Assembly (NCBI RefSeq): GCF_022701255.1
Contig: NZ_CP031705.1
Span: 3,906,001 to 3,970,000 of the forward strand
Direction of reading: 5' to 3'
Length of the DNA: 64,000 nucleotides
From: Microcoleus vaginatus HSN003
GTDB lineage: Bacteria; Cyanobacteriota; Cyanobacteriia; Cyanobacteriales; Microcoleaceae
Part shown: in pieces, positions 52,579-61,790 of the stretch
Layout: every line of letters starts with the position of its first letter
Numbering within the stretch: the stretch's first letter is position 1
Notes under the pieces: model-generated
The model's input: only the letters and a program-made list of their open reading frames with translations
Told to the model about the DNA's origin: nothing
The model's database searches: none
Position numbers and translations under genes: made by a program

Positions 52579-53595
52579 ATGAAAGTCCGCTTTAATGTAG
52601 TGCGCCAAAATCAAAATGAGGCTCCTCGGGTTCACACTTACACCCTAGATGTGGAAGAGAGCAATACCATCCTCGACTGCCTCAACAGTATTAAGTGGGA
52701 ACACGACGGCACTTTAGCTTTTCGCAAAAATTGCCGCAATACAATTTGCGGCAGTTGTTCTATGCGAATTAACGGTCGCTCAGCATTAGCTTGCAAAGAA
52801 AATGTAGCCAGCGAACTCGCAAGACTGCAAAAAATAGCCGATTCCAGCTCAGCAGAAATGCCTACGGATTTCGTCCCAGAAATCACCGTCGCCCCCATGG
52901 GAAATATGCCGGTTATTAAAGATTTGGTTGTTGACATGACCAGTTTTTGGGACAACCTAGAAGCAGTTGAACCATATATCAGCACCGCCTCGCGAGCAAT
53001 TCCAGAACGCGAATTTCTGCAAACTCCAGAAGAGCGATCGAAACTCGACCAAACCGGCAACTGCATCCTCTGTGGTGCGTGCTATTCTGAGTGCAACGCC
53101 CGCGAAGTCAACCCGGAATTTGTCGGCCCCCACGCCCTCGCCAAAGCTTACCGCACGATCGCCGACTCCCGCGACAGCGAAACCGAAAATCGGCTGGAAC
53201 AATACAACGAAGGCACCGCAGGCGTCTGGGGATGCACCCGCTGTTACTACTGCAACTCGGTTTGTCCGATGGAAGTGGCGCCGATGGATCAAATTGGTAA
53301 GATTAAACAAGAGATTCTCGATCGCAAAGACGACCAAGCGAGTCGATCGATCCGCCACCGTAAAGTTTTAATCGAGCTCGTCAAAGAAGGCGGCTGGATA
53401 GACGAGCGCAAGTTTGGCATCGAGGTAGTAGGAAACTACTTCCGCGATGTTAAAGGTTTGCTGAGTCTGGGCCCCTTGGGTTTGAGAATGATCGCTCGCG
53501 GCAAGTTCCCGCTGTTTTTTGAGCCTTCAGAAGGTACCGAAACCGTGCGAAATCTGATCGAATCGGTTCAAAATTTAGAAAAGTCAGCAGATTAG
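52579..53595 (+). CDS. sdhB: Succinate dehydrogenase/fumarate reductase iron-sulfur subunit
   Basis: This subunit passes electrons from the flavoprotein to quinone. The 338-residue protein has the [2Fe-2S] ligands CRNTICGSCSMRI and SALAC (about residues 55-78), and two cubane-cluster motifs, CILCGACYSEC (about 160-170) and CTRCYYCNSVCPM (about 215-227). The C-terminal ~90 residues are longer than in classical SdhB, as in other cyanobacterial members. No flavoprotein or membrane subunit is adjacent, which is common in cyanobacteria. Confidence 0.93.
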   Translation: MKVRFNVVRQNQNEAPRVHTYTLDVEESNTILDCLNSIKWEHDGTLAFRKNCRNTICGSCSMRINGRSALACKENVASELARLQKIADSSSAEMPTDFVPEITVAPMGNMPVIKDLVVDMTSFWDNLEAVEPYISTASRAIPEREFLQTPEERSKLDQTGNCILCGACYSECNAREVNPEFVGPHALAKAYRTIADSRDSETENRLEQYNEGTAGVWGCTRCYYCNSVCPMEVAPMDQIGKIKQEILDRKDDQASRSIRHRKVLIELVKEGGWIDERKFGIEVVGNYFRDVKGLLSLGPLGLRMIARGKFPLFFEPSEGTETVRNLIESVQNLEKSAD

Positions 53596-53693
53596 CGATC
53601 GGCTGTCATTTTCCTGGTAAATTACAAGTTGTGCGATCGATCGCAAAGCTTCCCAAAAGTCATTACTCAAAACTCAAAACTCAACACTTTTAA

Positions 53694-53882
53694 ATGACTG
53701 CCAAAACTCCTCCATCCCCAACACCGACAACCCCAAATACCCCAAAACCAGAACCAGCCTTTGGGTGGAATGCCTATGCAGAACAAATCAACGGCAGATT
53801 TGCGATGGTGGGATTCGTGGGACTTTTGCTGCTAGAATTCTTCACCCGCCAGGATTTTTTTACCTGGCTGGGTTTTCGTTAA
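53694..53882 (+). CDS. hli: High-light-inducible protein (HLIP/Scp family)
   Basis: HLIPs bind chlorophyll and carotenoid and protect photosystem assembly under light stress. The 62-residue protein has a Pro/Thr-rich leader, then NAYAEQINGRFAMVGFVGLL, the single chlorophyll-binding helix with E-x2-N-G-R-x-A-M-x-G-F, and a hydrophobic end. Length and motif are diagnostic. It begins 98 bp after sdhB. Confidence 0.93.
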   Translation: MTAKTPPSPTPTTPNTPKPEPAFGWNAYAEQINGRFAMVGFVGLLLLEFFTRQDFFTWLGFR

Positions 53883-54118
53883 ATTAATCTAAATCAAGAA
53901 GGGAAGTTGAAAATTTATCGCTTTTTCAGCTTCCCTTCTACTTTTAAGAGTTTTATTTAAAATACAGTTTATCAAATTATAAATGCAAAATTATGACTTT
54001 TCTAGTTTCAGATAACACATGAATGTACCAAAGTCGATCGCACTACAAGTAAGTGCGATCGTCCTTGAATTATAGGGACACGGCAATGCCGTGCCCTGAC
54101 TCCCAAGTTTCGTTCAAA

Positions 54119-54739
54119 CTAATTTCCAGTTATTTCGCGGACTGTCAAACTGTACTTGCCTCTACCTTTTGGAGGCGGATCGTAAGCATTGACAATGACG
54201 CGATAGCGACCATTCGCAGACAAGGTAACAGAAATCTCTGAATTGGAATTTTGCTGCGTTGCATCATCATTTTCTCCAACTATCTCGCCCTGGGAGTTGA
54301 AAATAGCGAGATAAGTATCAAACTCGGTACTTTCTACGGTAACAACCACTTTCTGACCCTGAGTGCCTTCAAAGGTATACTCGTCGTACAAACTGCTGTC
54401 CGAGGGCAGTACAGAAGACTTAGCAGGGGTGAGTTCTCCGTCTTGCTCTAAAATGACCTTAGATGCACCCCCATCAGGACTCGGCAGAGGTTCTACAGTT
54501 GGGCTCTGAGTTGGCGAACTCTCTGGTGATGGCGACGGGCTGGGGCTTGCTTGCGCTAAAACAGCCTTGTCAGCAGGCTTCGCGTTAGGTAAATTTTGAG
54601 GAATTTCTCCTGAAATGAGGGTGGAAATACTGTTAGCAACTCCACCTGAATTTGAAACTGGCAGGGAGAGAGTCGGTTTACCAGAAAAAGTAGCTAGTAG
54701 AGCAATTGGCGCGATCGCCCAAAATCTAACTTGACGCAT
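54119..54739 (-). CDS. Secreted protein with a PPC (pre-peptidase C-terminal) domain
   Basis: The 206-residue product has a signal peptide (IAPIALLATFSGKPTLS), a Pro/Ser spacer (PSPSPSPESSPTQSPTV) and one PPC domain (about 95-206: SSLYDEYTFEGTQGQKVVV, FDTYLAIFNSQGEIVGENDD, GRYRVIVNAYDP). The domain is nearly the same as the second PPC module of the protease encoded just upstream (54982-56433), so the pair probably arose by module duplication. It carries no catalytic domain. Confidence 0.85.
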   Translation of the reverse strand: MRQVRFWAIAPIALLATFSGKPTLSLPVSNSGGVANSISTLISGEIPQNLPNAKPADKAVLAQASPSPSPSPESSPTQSPTVEPLPSPDGGASKVILEQDGELTPAKSSVLPSDSSLYDEYTFEGTQGQKVVVTVESTEFDTYLAIFNSQGEIVGENDDATQQNSNSEISVTLSANGRYRVIVNAYDPPPKGRGKYSLTVREITGN

Positions 54740-54761
54740 GAATTACCTCGATTTGCAACGA

Positions 54762-54904
54762 AGAAGGAAGTTCGGTAACAGATTCGCAAGGGCGGATTTA
54801 ATGGATGGAAGAAGGAAGTTCGGCAACGGATTCTGTAACGGATTGAACGGATGCAGGAAGGAAGTTCGGCAACGGATTCTGTAAAGGATTTAATGGATGT
54901 ACGT
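54762..54904. repeat. Three-unit tandem repeat of about 48 bp
   Basis: GAAGGAAGTTCGGCAACGGA recurs at about 54764, 54811 and 54856, each followed by TTCTGTAA.GGATT or a variant and a GGATG tail. It lies in the leader between the protease and PPC genes. Too few and too regular in both unit and spacer for a CRISPR array. Confidence 0.65.
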
Positions 54905-54981
54905 AAGCATGAAGCAGGAAGCAGAATAATTCGACTAATTAATTACCAATTCCCGATTACCCCTTACCTTTTTCCCCATTT

Positions 54982-56433
54982 TCAACGGACTGTGAGAGTG
55001 TAACGACCCCGGCCCGAAGCATCGTAAGCATTGACAATTACGCGATAGCGACCCGTAGCGGGCAAAGTAACGGTCAGAAAAGCATTTTTAGTGGAATCGC
55101 TCCCATCGTCATTTTCTGCCACTAATCGGCCGTTAGGGCCAAAGATAGCCACATAGGGATCGAAATCTGTGCTTTCGAGGGAAATGGCTACAGACTGACC
55201 CGATCGACCTTCAAAAGTATACTCGCGATACAGACTGTTGTCAGACGGCAGTACCGGGCCGCCTGCGACTAAAGCGCCTTCTTCTTGCAAAATCGCCCGA
55301 GAAGGTTCGGTAGCAGCACTCGCTTTCAGTTCTAACGTATAAGACCCGGACTGCCTAGCTTGGTAGGAATTTGCCACTAAGGTGTAAGTCCCGTCTGCTG
55401 GCAGCGTGACTGTAATTCTGGCGTCTTTACTGCCTGCCCCGTCATCGTCTTGTGCGATTTCGCGCTGGTTGGGGCCGAGTAAAATTAAATAAGGGTCAAT
55501 TTCTTGACTTTTCATTTCTATTGTGATTTGCTGGCCGGCTTTTCCCTCAAAGGAGTAGAGGTCAAAAAAGCTGTTGTCAGTGGGCAGAACGCTAGACTTG
55601 TCAGTGAGGAGGCCGCTGACGGCGGGCCCGTTTAAGGCAACTTTTTGAGGTGATTTGTTGCCAAAGGGCGATCGGGCTTGAGCAGCGCGGGGGGCTCGCC
55701 CTTCTCGCACGGCTGTCAGGAAAGCGGGTAATTTGTCTGCGGAAATAGCAAAACCGATACCGATACTGCCACCACCCCGACCGCGAGTAAAAATAGAAGT
55801 ATTGACGCCGATTAATTCTCCCGAACTGTTGAGTAGTGGGCCTCCTGAATTGCCGGGATTGATAGCGGCGTCGGTTTGAATTAAGCCCCGCTGCTGGTCG
55901 ATGCGACTGACGATTCCGACTGTAAAAGTACCTTGAAATTGACCGAAGGGATTGCCGATGGCAAATGCTTGTTGCCCGACTTTCACCGAACCTGGACGGG
56001 CTAAAGGAATTGTGGGCAAATTGTTTTCATTGCGAATCTTAACCACGGCTAAGTCTAGACCGTCTTCGCCGAATCCGATGACATCGGCGACCAGTTTTCT
56101 GCCATCTGCCAAAATGATATTTACGGTACCGCCTGCCGAAACAACGTGGGCATTGGTTAACACCATGCCGTCGGGGCTGATAATTGTGCCACTACCGTTA
56201 GATTTACCCGTATCCACGCTAACAACCGCAGGACTGGCTTTTTCGTAGACCCGAATATTGGTTTGTTCTTCGACACTATTTTGGGCGATCGCACCCTGGG
56301 AATGCAGCGAGTTAAATTCCGTTAAATCTGTTGATTGCCGTACAGGGGATGTCGTAACAACCGCAGTAGCGCTGGCTGCAACCCCAACCGTTAAAATTCC
56401 CGATACTGCTAAACTTAAAACTTTTAAATTCAT
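54982..56433 (-). CDS. HtrA/HhoA-like serine protease (S1C) with two PPC domains instead of PDZ
   Basis: The 483-residue protein has a signal peptide (MNLKVLSLAVSGILTVGVAA…), a trypsin-like domain with His96 (VLTNAHVV), Asp127 (DGLDLAVVKI) and Ser196 (NPGNSGGPLL), and then two PPC domains (about 275-375 and 380-483: SFFDLYSFEGKAGQQITIE; SLYREYTFEGRSGQSVAIS). PDZ domains, the usual partner in this family, are absent. It should act in the periplasm or outside. All three catalytic residues are present. Confidence 0.9.
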   Translation of the reverse strand: MNLKVLSLAVSGILTVGVAASATAVVTTSPVRQSTDLTEFNSLHSQGAIAQNSVEEQTNIRVYEKASPAVVSVDTGKSNGSGTIISPDGMVLTNAHVVSAGGTVNIILADGRKLVADVIGFGEDGLDLAVVKIRNENNLPTIPLARPGSVKVGQQAFAIGNPFGQFQGTFTVGIVSRIDQQRGLIQTDAAINPGNSGGPLLNSSGELIGVNTSIFTRGRGGGSIGIGFAISADKLPAFLTAVREGRAPRAAQARSPFGNKSPQKVALNGPAVSGLLTDKSSVLPTDNSFFDLYSFEGKAGQQITIEMKSQEIDPYLILLGPNQREIAQDDDGAGSKDARITVTLPADGTYTLVANSYQARQSGSYTLELKASAATEPSRAILQEEGALVAGGPVLPSDNSLYREYTFEGRSGQSVAISLESTDFDPYVAIFGPNGRLVAENDDGSDSTKNAFLTVTLPATGRYRVIVNAYDASGRGRYTLTVR

Positions 56434-56542
56434 GGCGATCGATTATTATTTAGCGATCGGTAGCTAGGAATTAGGTTTGGTGGCTAACCGCTAACTACCT
56501 TTTGTAATTATTTTAGGACTTGCACCAGGGTAGTGACCTTCC

Positions 56543-57667
56543 TCACGCCGGTTCTCCAACTCGGGAATCTGAATCAGCAGCTAAATACTTAAAATTAGCT
56601 TGTCGTACCGCAGCATCCTCATTGCCGTAGAAAAAAGACAGCAAAGCAAAACGCTGGCCGCTAATCACCGGCGTCGCTTCATGCAGCAAAGAACACGAAA
56701 AAATAATCGCCGTGCCACAATCGCCTTTATAACCGTGCGGCGCGTACTCTGGAAACCGTAAAAATCCCCCCGTGTACTCTCCCACATTCAAGTTTAGCGT
56801 CATCGCAAACCTGCGGTGCAGGGTAGCTTTGCTAGTGTTGTCGCGGTGCGGTCGAAAATAACCGCCGCTGTCAGCATCGTAACAGCCCACCAAATACCGC
56901 TCAAACCTAGTGATTGTAAACTGAAAAGCTTTCTCTACTTCCGGCCGCACCCGGCGCAAAATAATCGAATTCAATTGTCGCTGTAACTTTGGGTCTTCAA
57001 TAAAAAAATCTCGGCGCTTCTTGAAATTCTCGTCGTGAAGGCCAACAGTTTTCCCGTCCACTTGCCTCATAAAGCCCGAGGGACTGCCACCATTAGCTTT
57101 GTACACCTCGATCAAACTGCGGCAAGAGGCTTTGTCCAAAACGTTAGGAATTACCAACACCGGGGCGTGGCGAGTGGCTGCTCGGGCTTCCTCAATAGGG
57201 GGCAAAGTTTTGAGAAAATCTAATACTTGCTGGGCGTGTTGGTGCGGTTCACCCATCGGCAAAATATTAATTATCTGAAGGTTTTCGTTGAGTACAAAAG
57301 TTTGGGGGACATAGTGAACTCCGGCAACTCCATTTTCTTCGGCATCTCGGGAAACACCGTACTGCTGACTGACTGTTTTATCCAAGTCCCAGAAAAAGAG
57401 GAAGGACGGAGCAATTGTTGTCGGTCTGTTTTGTTCTTTGTCTGCTGGGTCAACGCTGACTCCGAACCGCAGTATTTGCAAGCTTTGGAATTCTTCTGAA
57501 AGCTCTTGAAAGCTTTTGAGCATAACTTGGATTTGTTCAAAAGCTGCGCTGGCAAAGAAAAACAGCACGACTCGCCGGCCGGCCACCGTTGAGAAATGAA
57601 ATAAGGGGTTATTTGTAGAAGGAATGGAAAACCAGGGAGCCGGATCTCCTATTTCAAGTAATGGCAT
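56543..57667 (-). CDS. Peroxiredoxin-like domain fused to a prolyl-hydroxylase-type 2-oxoglutarate oxygenase
   Basis: The 374-residue protein has an AhpC/TSA-like fold in its first 155 residues (DPAPWFSIPS, VVLFFFASAAFEQIQVM, YVPQTFVLNENLQIINILP) but no cysteine there; the peroxidatic site reads ASAAF. Residues 165-350 form an Fe(II)/2-oxoglutarate oxygenase with H274-x-D276 (FRPHRDN), H329 (LLHEATPV) and R339 (GQRFALL). The oxygenase looks active, while the thioredoxin-like part cannot be a normal peroxidase. The protein substrate is unknown. Confidence 0.88.
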   Translation of the reverse strand: MPLLEIGDPAPWFSIPSTNNPLFHFSTVAGRRVVLFFFASAAFEQIQVMLKSFQELSEEFQSLQILRFGVSVDPADKEQNRPTTIAPSFLFFWDLDKTVSQQYGVSRDAEENGVAGVHYVPQTFVLNENLQIINILPMGEPHQHAQQVLDFLKTLPPIEEARAATRHAPVLVIPNVLDKASCRSLIEVYKANGGSPSGFMRQVDGKTVGLHDENFKKRRDFFIEDPKLQRQLNSIILRRVRPEVEKAFQFTITRFERYLVGCYDADSGGYFRPHRDNTSKATLHRRFAMTLNLNVGEYTGGFLRFPEYAPHGYKGDCGTAIIFSCSLLHEATPVISGQRFALLSFFYGNEDAAVRQANFKYLAADSDSRVGEPA

Positions 57668-57934
57668 CTTGCTGATTTAAGAATGGGTATTTTATATTAA
57701 GATTATTATGCTGTCGATTAGTTCCACAGCTTCGGTATGTCAAAATAATTTAAAAAAAAATTAGCTTTTATTTGTGTATATCTGCGTTGGTCTCGGGTTT
57801 CACATTAGCAATTTACAGTCTTTTTAATCACTTTAATATTTGAGAATAAGTAGATGGGCATCAATAAACGCAACTTATTTTTTGGCCGACGGGTACGAGA
57901 AAAGTTTAGTTTCACCCATCTACTTAGTGTTTGC

Positions 57935-58750
57935 CTATTTGTCGAAACTGGGGGAATTATCCGGTTGGTCTTCCGGGTATTCTACAGGTCGATACTCCAC
58001 GTAGTCTGACGGCGGTGCTTCCACCACGTCGCGGTTGCTGGGGCGAGACCTGGATGATTCCGTAGGACGGGGTTTTTTGGTTCTCGCCGGCGTATCGGAG
58101 CTGCGGTTTTCCGAAGCTGGGGGGCGACTGCTGCGACTGCGGGTCGGTCTTTCTTCGGGGTTGTCTGAAACGTCCCAGTTGTCAGGCTCTTGGGCAGGCG
58201 GGGCTTCTGGGCGAGAGGGACGTTTGCGCGACGACGATCGAGCCGGCGAGTCGGGCTTGGAGGTGTTAACGCTGCCGTTGCGAGTCGAGGGGCGGCGGCG
58301 GGGTTCGTCGTCGTAGGCTTCCCGGGGGGAACGGTAGTCTTGGCTGCCTCTGATCCGGGGACGCTGCGGATAGTCTTCCTCGGGTTCTAGCTGCTCCATT
58401 TCGGGATCGTAGCCGTCGTAACTGTAGGCGTTGCTGACCGGTCGCTCTTCATCTACGTATTGGGCGCGAGTTTTGGCTTGGGCTGTGGTCGCTCCTCGCA
58501 ACTTGATGCTTTCTGCTGCAAAAAATATGGCGGTACCGCTGAGCAGAAATTGACCGAATGCCAGAATTGGGTCAAGCCGCCACCCTTGAAATAACAGAAT
58601 ACCGCCGCACAGCAAGCCGACTGCTGCAAAAAAAATATCGTGGTCTCGGGCTAGTTTGGGACGCCACGATCGCAGAAAATACAGTCCTGCCCCTGCTACT
58701 GCTAGGATGATCCCTAACAGGCTGCTCCAGTTCAATCCTAAATTGACCAT
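57935..58750 (-). CDS. ycf66: Ycf66 family protein
   Basis: Ycf66 is found in cyanobacteria and some plastids; its role is unknown. The 271-residue product has two or three membrane segments in the first 90 residues (SSLLGIILAVAGAGLYFLRS, HDIFFAAVGLLCGGILLF, AFGQFLLSGTAIFFAA). The C-terminal two-thirds is a disordered Arg/Ser/Pro-rich tail with many Asp/Glu. The membrane part is the conserved portion. It is followed upstream by psbX on the same strand. Confidence 0.9.
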   Translation of the reverse strand: MVNLGLNWSSLLGIILAVAGAGLYFLRSWRPKLARDHDIFFAAVGLLCGGILLFQGWRLDPILAFGQFLLSGTAIFFAAESIKLRGATTAQAKTRAQYVDEERPVSNAYSYDGYDPEMEQLEPEEDYPQRPRIRGSQDYRSPREAYDDEPRRRPSTRNGSVNTSKPDSPARSSSRKRPSRPEAPPAQEPDNWDVSDNPEERPTRSRSSRPPASENRSSDTPARTKKPRPTESSRSRPSNRDVVEAPPSDYVEYRPVEYPEDQPDNSPSFDK

Positions 58751-59030
58751 TAGCCTATCTCCTATGTCTTTCCTATGTTAGCGAGTTAGATTTTACATCT
58801 ATCATTAAGTCTGTCAGCCCGACTGTGCTTTCTGGGGCAGCGTCCGGTCAGGGTTTCAGCTTGGGAAGTGAGTATAATAATGAGTTTAACGGGAAAAAAC
58901 CTCAGCTTGGCAGTCAACTGAAGGTTTTGCCTTGACAGTTGCTGGTAGCCGAGGTTTCTCGGATCAGGGGAATGCCCGACGTGTAGCCGAAAATTGACTT
59001 TCACGCCGGACTTAGAAACCCGCTGACTTT

Positions 59031-59150
59031 TTAGGTGCGCTTGATTTTGTCTTTTTGGCTGATGAAGATCAGGCCGATCGTTGCTGGAAGCACTACAACC
59101 ACCACGCCGATCAGCAGGCTGTACAAAAAGTTCGCGAGAGAAGGAGTCAT
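59031..59150 (-). CDS. psbX: Photosystem II protein PsbX
   Basis: The 39-residue product reads MTPSLANFLYSLLIGVVVVV, then PATIGLIFISQKDKIKRT. This is the single-helix PsbX subunit of photosystem II, near cytochrome b559 and the QB exchange channel. The MTPSL start and SQ(K/R)D(K/R) end are diagnostic. A GGAG-like ribosome site cannot be separated from the surrounding AT-rich sequence. It is 281 bp upstream of ycf66 and may share a transcript with it. Confidence 0.92.
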   Translation of the reverse strand: MTPSLANFLYSLLIGVVVVVLPATIGLIFISQKDKIKRT

Positions 59151-59274
59151 AGATTCAAAGCCTTTGTTACAACAATTTGATTTTTATTAATTTTATACTT
59201 TCGATCGCACCTGTGAAACGGTTAAAATTATGAACGGCTGACTTAACAAAACTTAAAATTTCGAGATAAGACCC

Positions 59275-59559
59275 ATGACTGGTATTACCGTTGCAAGTTG
59301 GATTCTGGGCTCTGTCCTAGTCGTGATGACTTTGCTGTTTATTTTTCGCATCGTCCTGACTTGGTATCCCGAGGTGAACCTGAGCAAGTTGCCGTTGAGT
59401 CTGATTGCTTGGCCGACGGAACCTTTTTTAGCCGTAACTAGAAAGATTGTACCGCCGATCGGCGGGGTGGACATTACGCCGATTATTTGGGTTGGTATCT
59501 GTAGCTTGCTGCGAGAAATGATTCTCGGTCAGCAAGGAATCCTGACAATGATGATGTAG
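59275..59559 (+). CDS. yggT: YggT family membrane protein
   Basis: The 94-residue protein has two membrane helices (SWILGSVLVVMTLLFIFRIV and IIWVGICSLLREMIL) joined by the conserved loop TWYPEVNLSKLPLSLIAWPT, PFLAVTRKIVPPIGGVDITP. YggT-type proteins (Ycf19 relatives) act in membrane or thylakoid organisation and in chloroplast cytochrome b6 assembly; the precise role here is unknown. It is divergent from psbX with 124 bp between starts. Confidence 0.92.
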   Translation: MTGITVASWILGSVLVVMTLLFIFRIVLTWYPEVNLSKLPLSLIAWPTEPFLAVTRKIVPPIGGVDITPIIWVGICSLLREMILGQQGILTMMM

Positions 59560-59632
59560 GAGTTGGCAGTTGACTGTTGACAGTTGACGGTTGACTGTTG
59601 AGTGCCAACTGCCAACTGACTACTGACTATTG
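59560..59632. repeat. TTGACTG heptamer tract with inverted ends
   Basis: AGTTGGCAGTTGACTG at 59561 is matched by CAACTGCCAACTGACT near 59605, with TTGACAG/TTGACGG/TTGACTG heptamers between. On the minus strand its outer part encodes the last residues of accC (NNSQ) and the stop codon at 59620. Confidence 0.75.
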
Positions 59633-60972
59633 TTCAAGAACTGTTCGACGAAATTAGTGTAAACTTCGCCGCTGAGAAACTCGGGGGAATCGAGAATTTT
59701 TTGGTGGAAGCTGAGGGTGGTAGGAACGCCAGTGATGGCGCATTCCCGCAAGGCCCGTTTCATCCTGCGGATGGCTGTCGGTCGATCGCGCCCCCATACA
59801 ATTACTTTACCGATTAAAGAATCGTAGTAAGCGGGTATTTCGTAATCGGTGTAGACGTGAGAGTCCATCCGCACGCCGGGGCCACCGGGAGGCAAATAAC
59901 CGCTGATTCTGCCGGGATGGGGCCGGAAATTGCGATCGGGGTCTTCAGCATTGATGCGACACTCGATCGCGTGGCCGTTGAGAATTACTTGGTTTTGCTT
60001 GATTTGCAGTTTTTCTCCTTGGGCGATACGGATTTGTTCGGCTATCAAGTCGAGACCTGTAATCATCTCGGTGACGGGATGTTCTACTTGGATGCGAGTG
60101 TTCATTTCCATGAAGTAGAACTTGCCCGATTTGTCAAGCAGAAATTCGACTGTGCCGGCACCTGTGTAGTTGATCGATTTGGCGGCGGCAATGGCGGCGT
60201 GACCCATTTGATCTCGCAGTTTCTGGGTGAGGGCTGGGCTGGGGGCTTCTTCGAGGAGTTTCTGGTGTCGCCGCTGAATCGAACAATCTCTCTCGCCAAG
60301 GTGGATGACGTTACCGTAGTTGTCGGCGAGGATTTGGATTTCGATGTGGCGGGGCCTTTCGATGAATTTTTCGAGGTAAAGTCCGGGATTGCCGAAGGCT
60401 GCATCGGCTTCGCCTTGGGCTGCTGAGAATAGTTTGGGGAGTTCGGAGGCTTCTCTCACTAACCTCATCCCCCGGCCACCACCGCCGGCTGTGGCTTTGA
60501 TCATCACAGGATAGCCGATGTCGCGGGCGATCGACAAAGCTTCGCGATCGTCTGCCAGCAATCCCTCGCTACCGGGAACTGTGGGGACTTTCACCCGCTG
60601 CATAGTTTCTTTGGCGGTGGATTTGTCGCCCATCGCTCGCATCGCGGCAGCAGAAGGGCCGATGAAGGTAATTTGATGATCGGCGCAGATTTCCGCAAAT
60701 CGGGCATTTTCCGAGAGGAAGCCGTAGCCCGGGTGAATGGCTGCGGCGTTGCGCGTCAGGGCGGCCGCGATGATGTTGGGGATGTTTAAATAGCTTTTGC
60801 TGCTGGTGGGGGGGCCGATGCAAACGGCTTCGTCTGCCAACTGGACGTGCAAGGCGTGTTTATCTACGGTGGAGTGAACGGCGACCGTGGCAATCCCCAT
60901 TTCCTCGCAGGTCCGCAATATGCGGAGAGCTATTTCTCCCCGATTAGCGATTAAAATTTTCGAGAACCCCAT
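59620..60972 (-). CDS. accC: Acetyl-CoA carboxylase, biotin carboxylase subunit
   Basis: AccC carboxylates biotin with ATP and bicarbonate as the first step of fatty-acid synthesis. The 450-residue protein starts [20 protein letters not shown], has the ATP-grasp loop [15 protein letters not shown], the [19 protein letters not shown] motif, and [19 protein letters not shown] with the catalytic Glu and Arg. Length is standard. The last four codons lie in a heptamer repeat. Confidence 0.97.
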   Translation of the reverse strand: MGFSKILIANRGEIALRILRTCEEMGIATVAVHSTVDKHALHVQLADEAVCIGPPTSSKSYLNIPNIIAAALTRNAAAIHPGYGFLSENARFAEICADHQITFIGPSAAAMRAMGDKSTAKETMQRVKVPTVPGSEGLLADDREALSIARDIGYPVMIKATAGGGGRGMRLVREASELPKLFSAAQGEADAAFGNPGLYLEKFIERPRHIEIQILADNYGNVIHLGERDCSIQRRHQKLLEEAPSPALTQKLRDQMGHAAIAAAKSINYTGAGTVEFLLDKSGKFYFMEMNTRIQVEHPVTEMITGLDLIAEQIRIAQGEKLQIKQNQVILNGHAIECRINAEDPDRNFRPHPGRISGYLPPGGPGVRMDSHVYTDYEIPAYYDSLIGKVIVWGRDRPTAIRRMKRALRECAITGVPTTLSFHQKILDSPEFLSGEVYTNFVEQFLNNSQ

Positions 60973-61200
60973 CTTCGCTGCTTAATTCACTCAATATTCT
61001 GTACAATAATGCCTTTCGGTATGTTCTGGATAATGGTTTTGCAGAAATTGTTCACAAAAATTTATTTTACATTTTGCTGGTAGTGGTGCTATGATTTTAA
61101 ATCGGCGGTCTAAAAGGGCAAGTCACAAGTTAAATGTCAGGAACCTCAACCTGTGAATCTTTAACTCGTAACGCAAAAATCCCAGAGATTGCTAGAAAGA

Positions 61201-61284
61201 GCGGATGTGGCGGAATTGGTATACGCGCACGCTTGAGGTGCGTGTGGCATTATGTCCTTGCGAGTTCGAGTCTCGCCATCCGCA
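61201..61284 (+). tRNA. trnL-GAG: tRNA-Leu (anticodon GAG)
   Basis: GCGGATG and CATCCGC form the acceptor stem with A as discriminator at 61284. The anticodon stem CACGC/GCGTG encloses the loop TTGAGGT, with anticodon GAG at 61235-61237 (reads CUC/CUU). A long variable arm and the T-arm GCGAGTTCGAGTCTCGC are present. No intron is seen. Confidence 0.95.
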
Positions 61285-61497
61285 TTGAATATGTAAAACA
61301 ACTGTTGACAGTTTTTGCTGTCGGCAGTTGTTTTATATTGAGTGGTTTTTCCAGAAATTCGATCGAGTACCGTAGGGGGCGGATTCATCAGATATCTTTA
61401 AGTGCGATCGAACTTCTGACAGATCCGCACCATACAAAATACTCTTTAACTGTCGATCGACAATGGTGTTTGAATTAAAAACATAGATACTTGTCGT

Positions 61498-61722
61498 TTG
61501 TCAAGTAGAATCGGCTTAGTTAGGTTCCGAATCCGAGAGTTGGCTGAGGAAAAAGGATGGACGCTAAAGGATGTTGCCGATCGAGCCGAGGTTCCGTACA
61601 GCACAGTCAGGCACTATGCTCGTTCGGAAGGACTAGCAACGGTTGATATCACATCAATTCAAAAGATAGCTCGCACCCTAGATGTTTTGATTGAAGAGTT
61701 AATGGATGTTGTTAAAGAGTGA
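61498..61722 (+). CDS. XRE-family helix-turn-helix regulator
   Basis: The 74-residue protein is almost wholly a Cro/C1-type helix-turn-helix: RIRELAEEKGWTLKDVADRA, EVPYSTVRHYARSEGLATVD, and IQKIARTLDVLIEELMDVV. The start is TTG at 61498, directly after an adjoining TTG-rich stretch. The gene is convergent with the CHAT-linked cluster (69 bp between stops), so it could regulate a nearby gene, but there is no direct evidence for this. Confidence 0.85.
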   Translation: MSSRIGLVRFRIRELAEEKGWTLKDVADRAEVPYSTVRHYARSEGLATVDITSIQKIARTLDVLIEELMDVVKE

Positions 61723-61790
61723 ATTAATTTATCAGTAAGTCGCGAGAATATGAGTGCGAAAATGTAACTAACAAAGAAAGCAGAGGGCGA

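Noticed and set aside
54762..54904. Possible CRISPR-like repeats
   Set aside because: Only three units of about 48 bp in which unit and 'spacer' are both repeated; a simple tandem duplication.
59857..60426. Long plus-strand ORF (189 codons) inside accC
   Set aside because: It is the antisense shadow of a well-supported biotin carboxylase gene.
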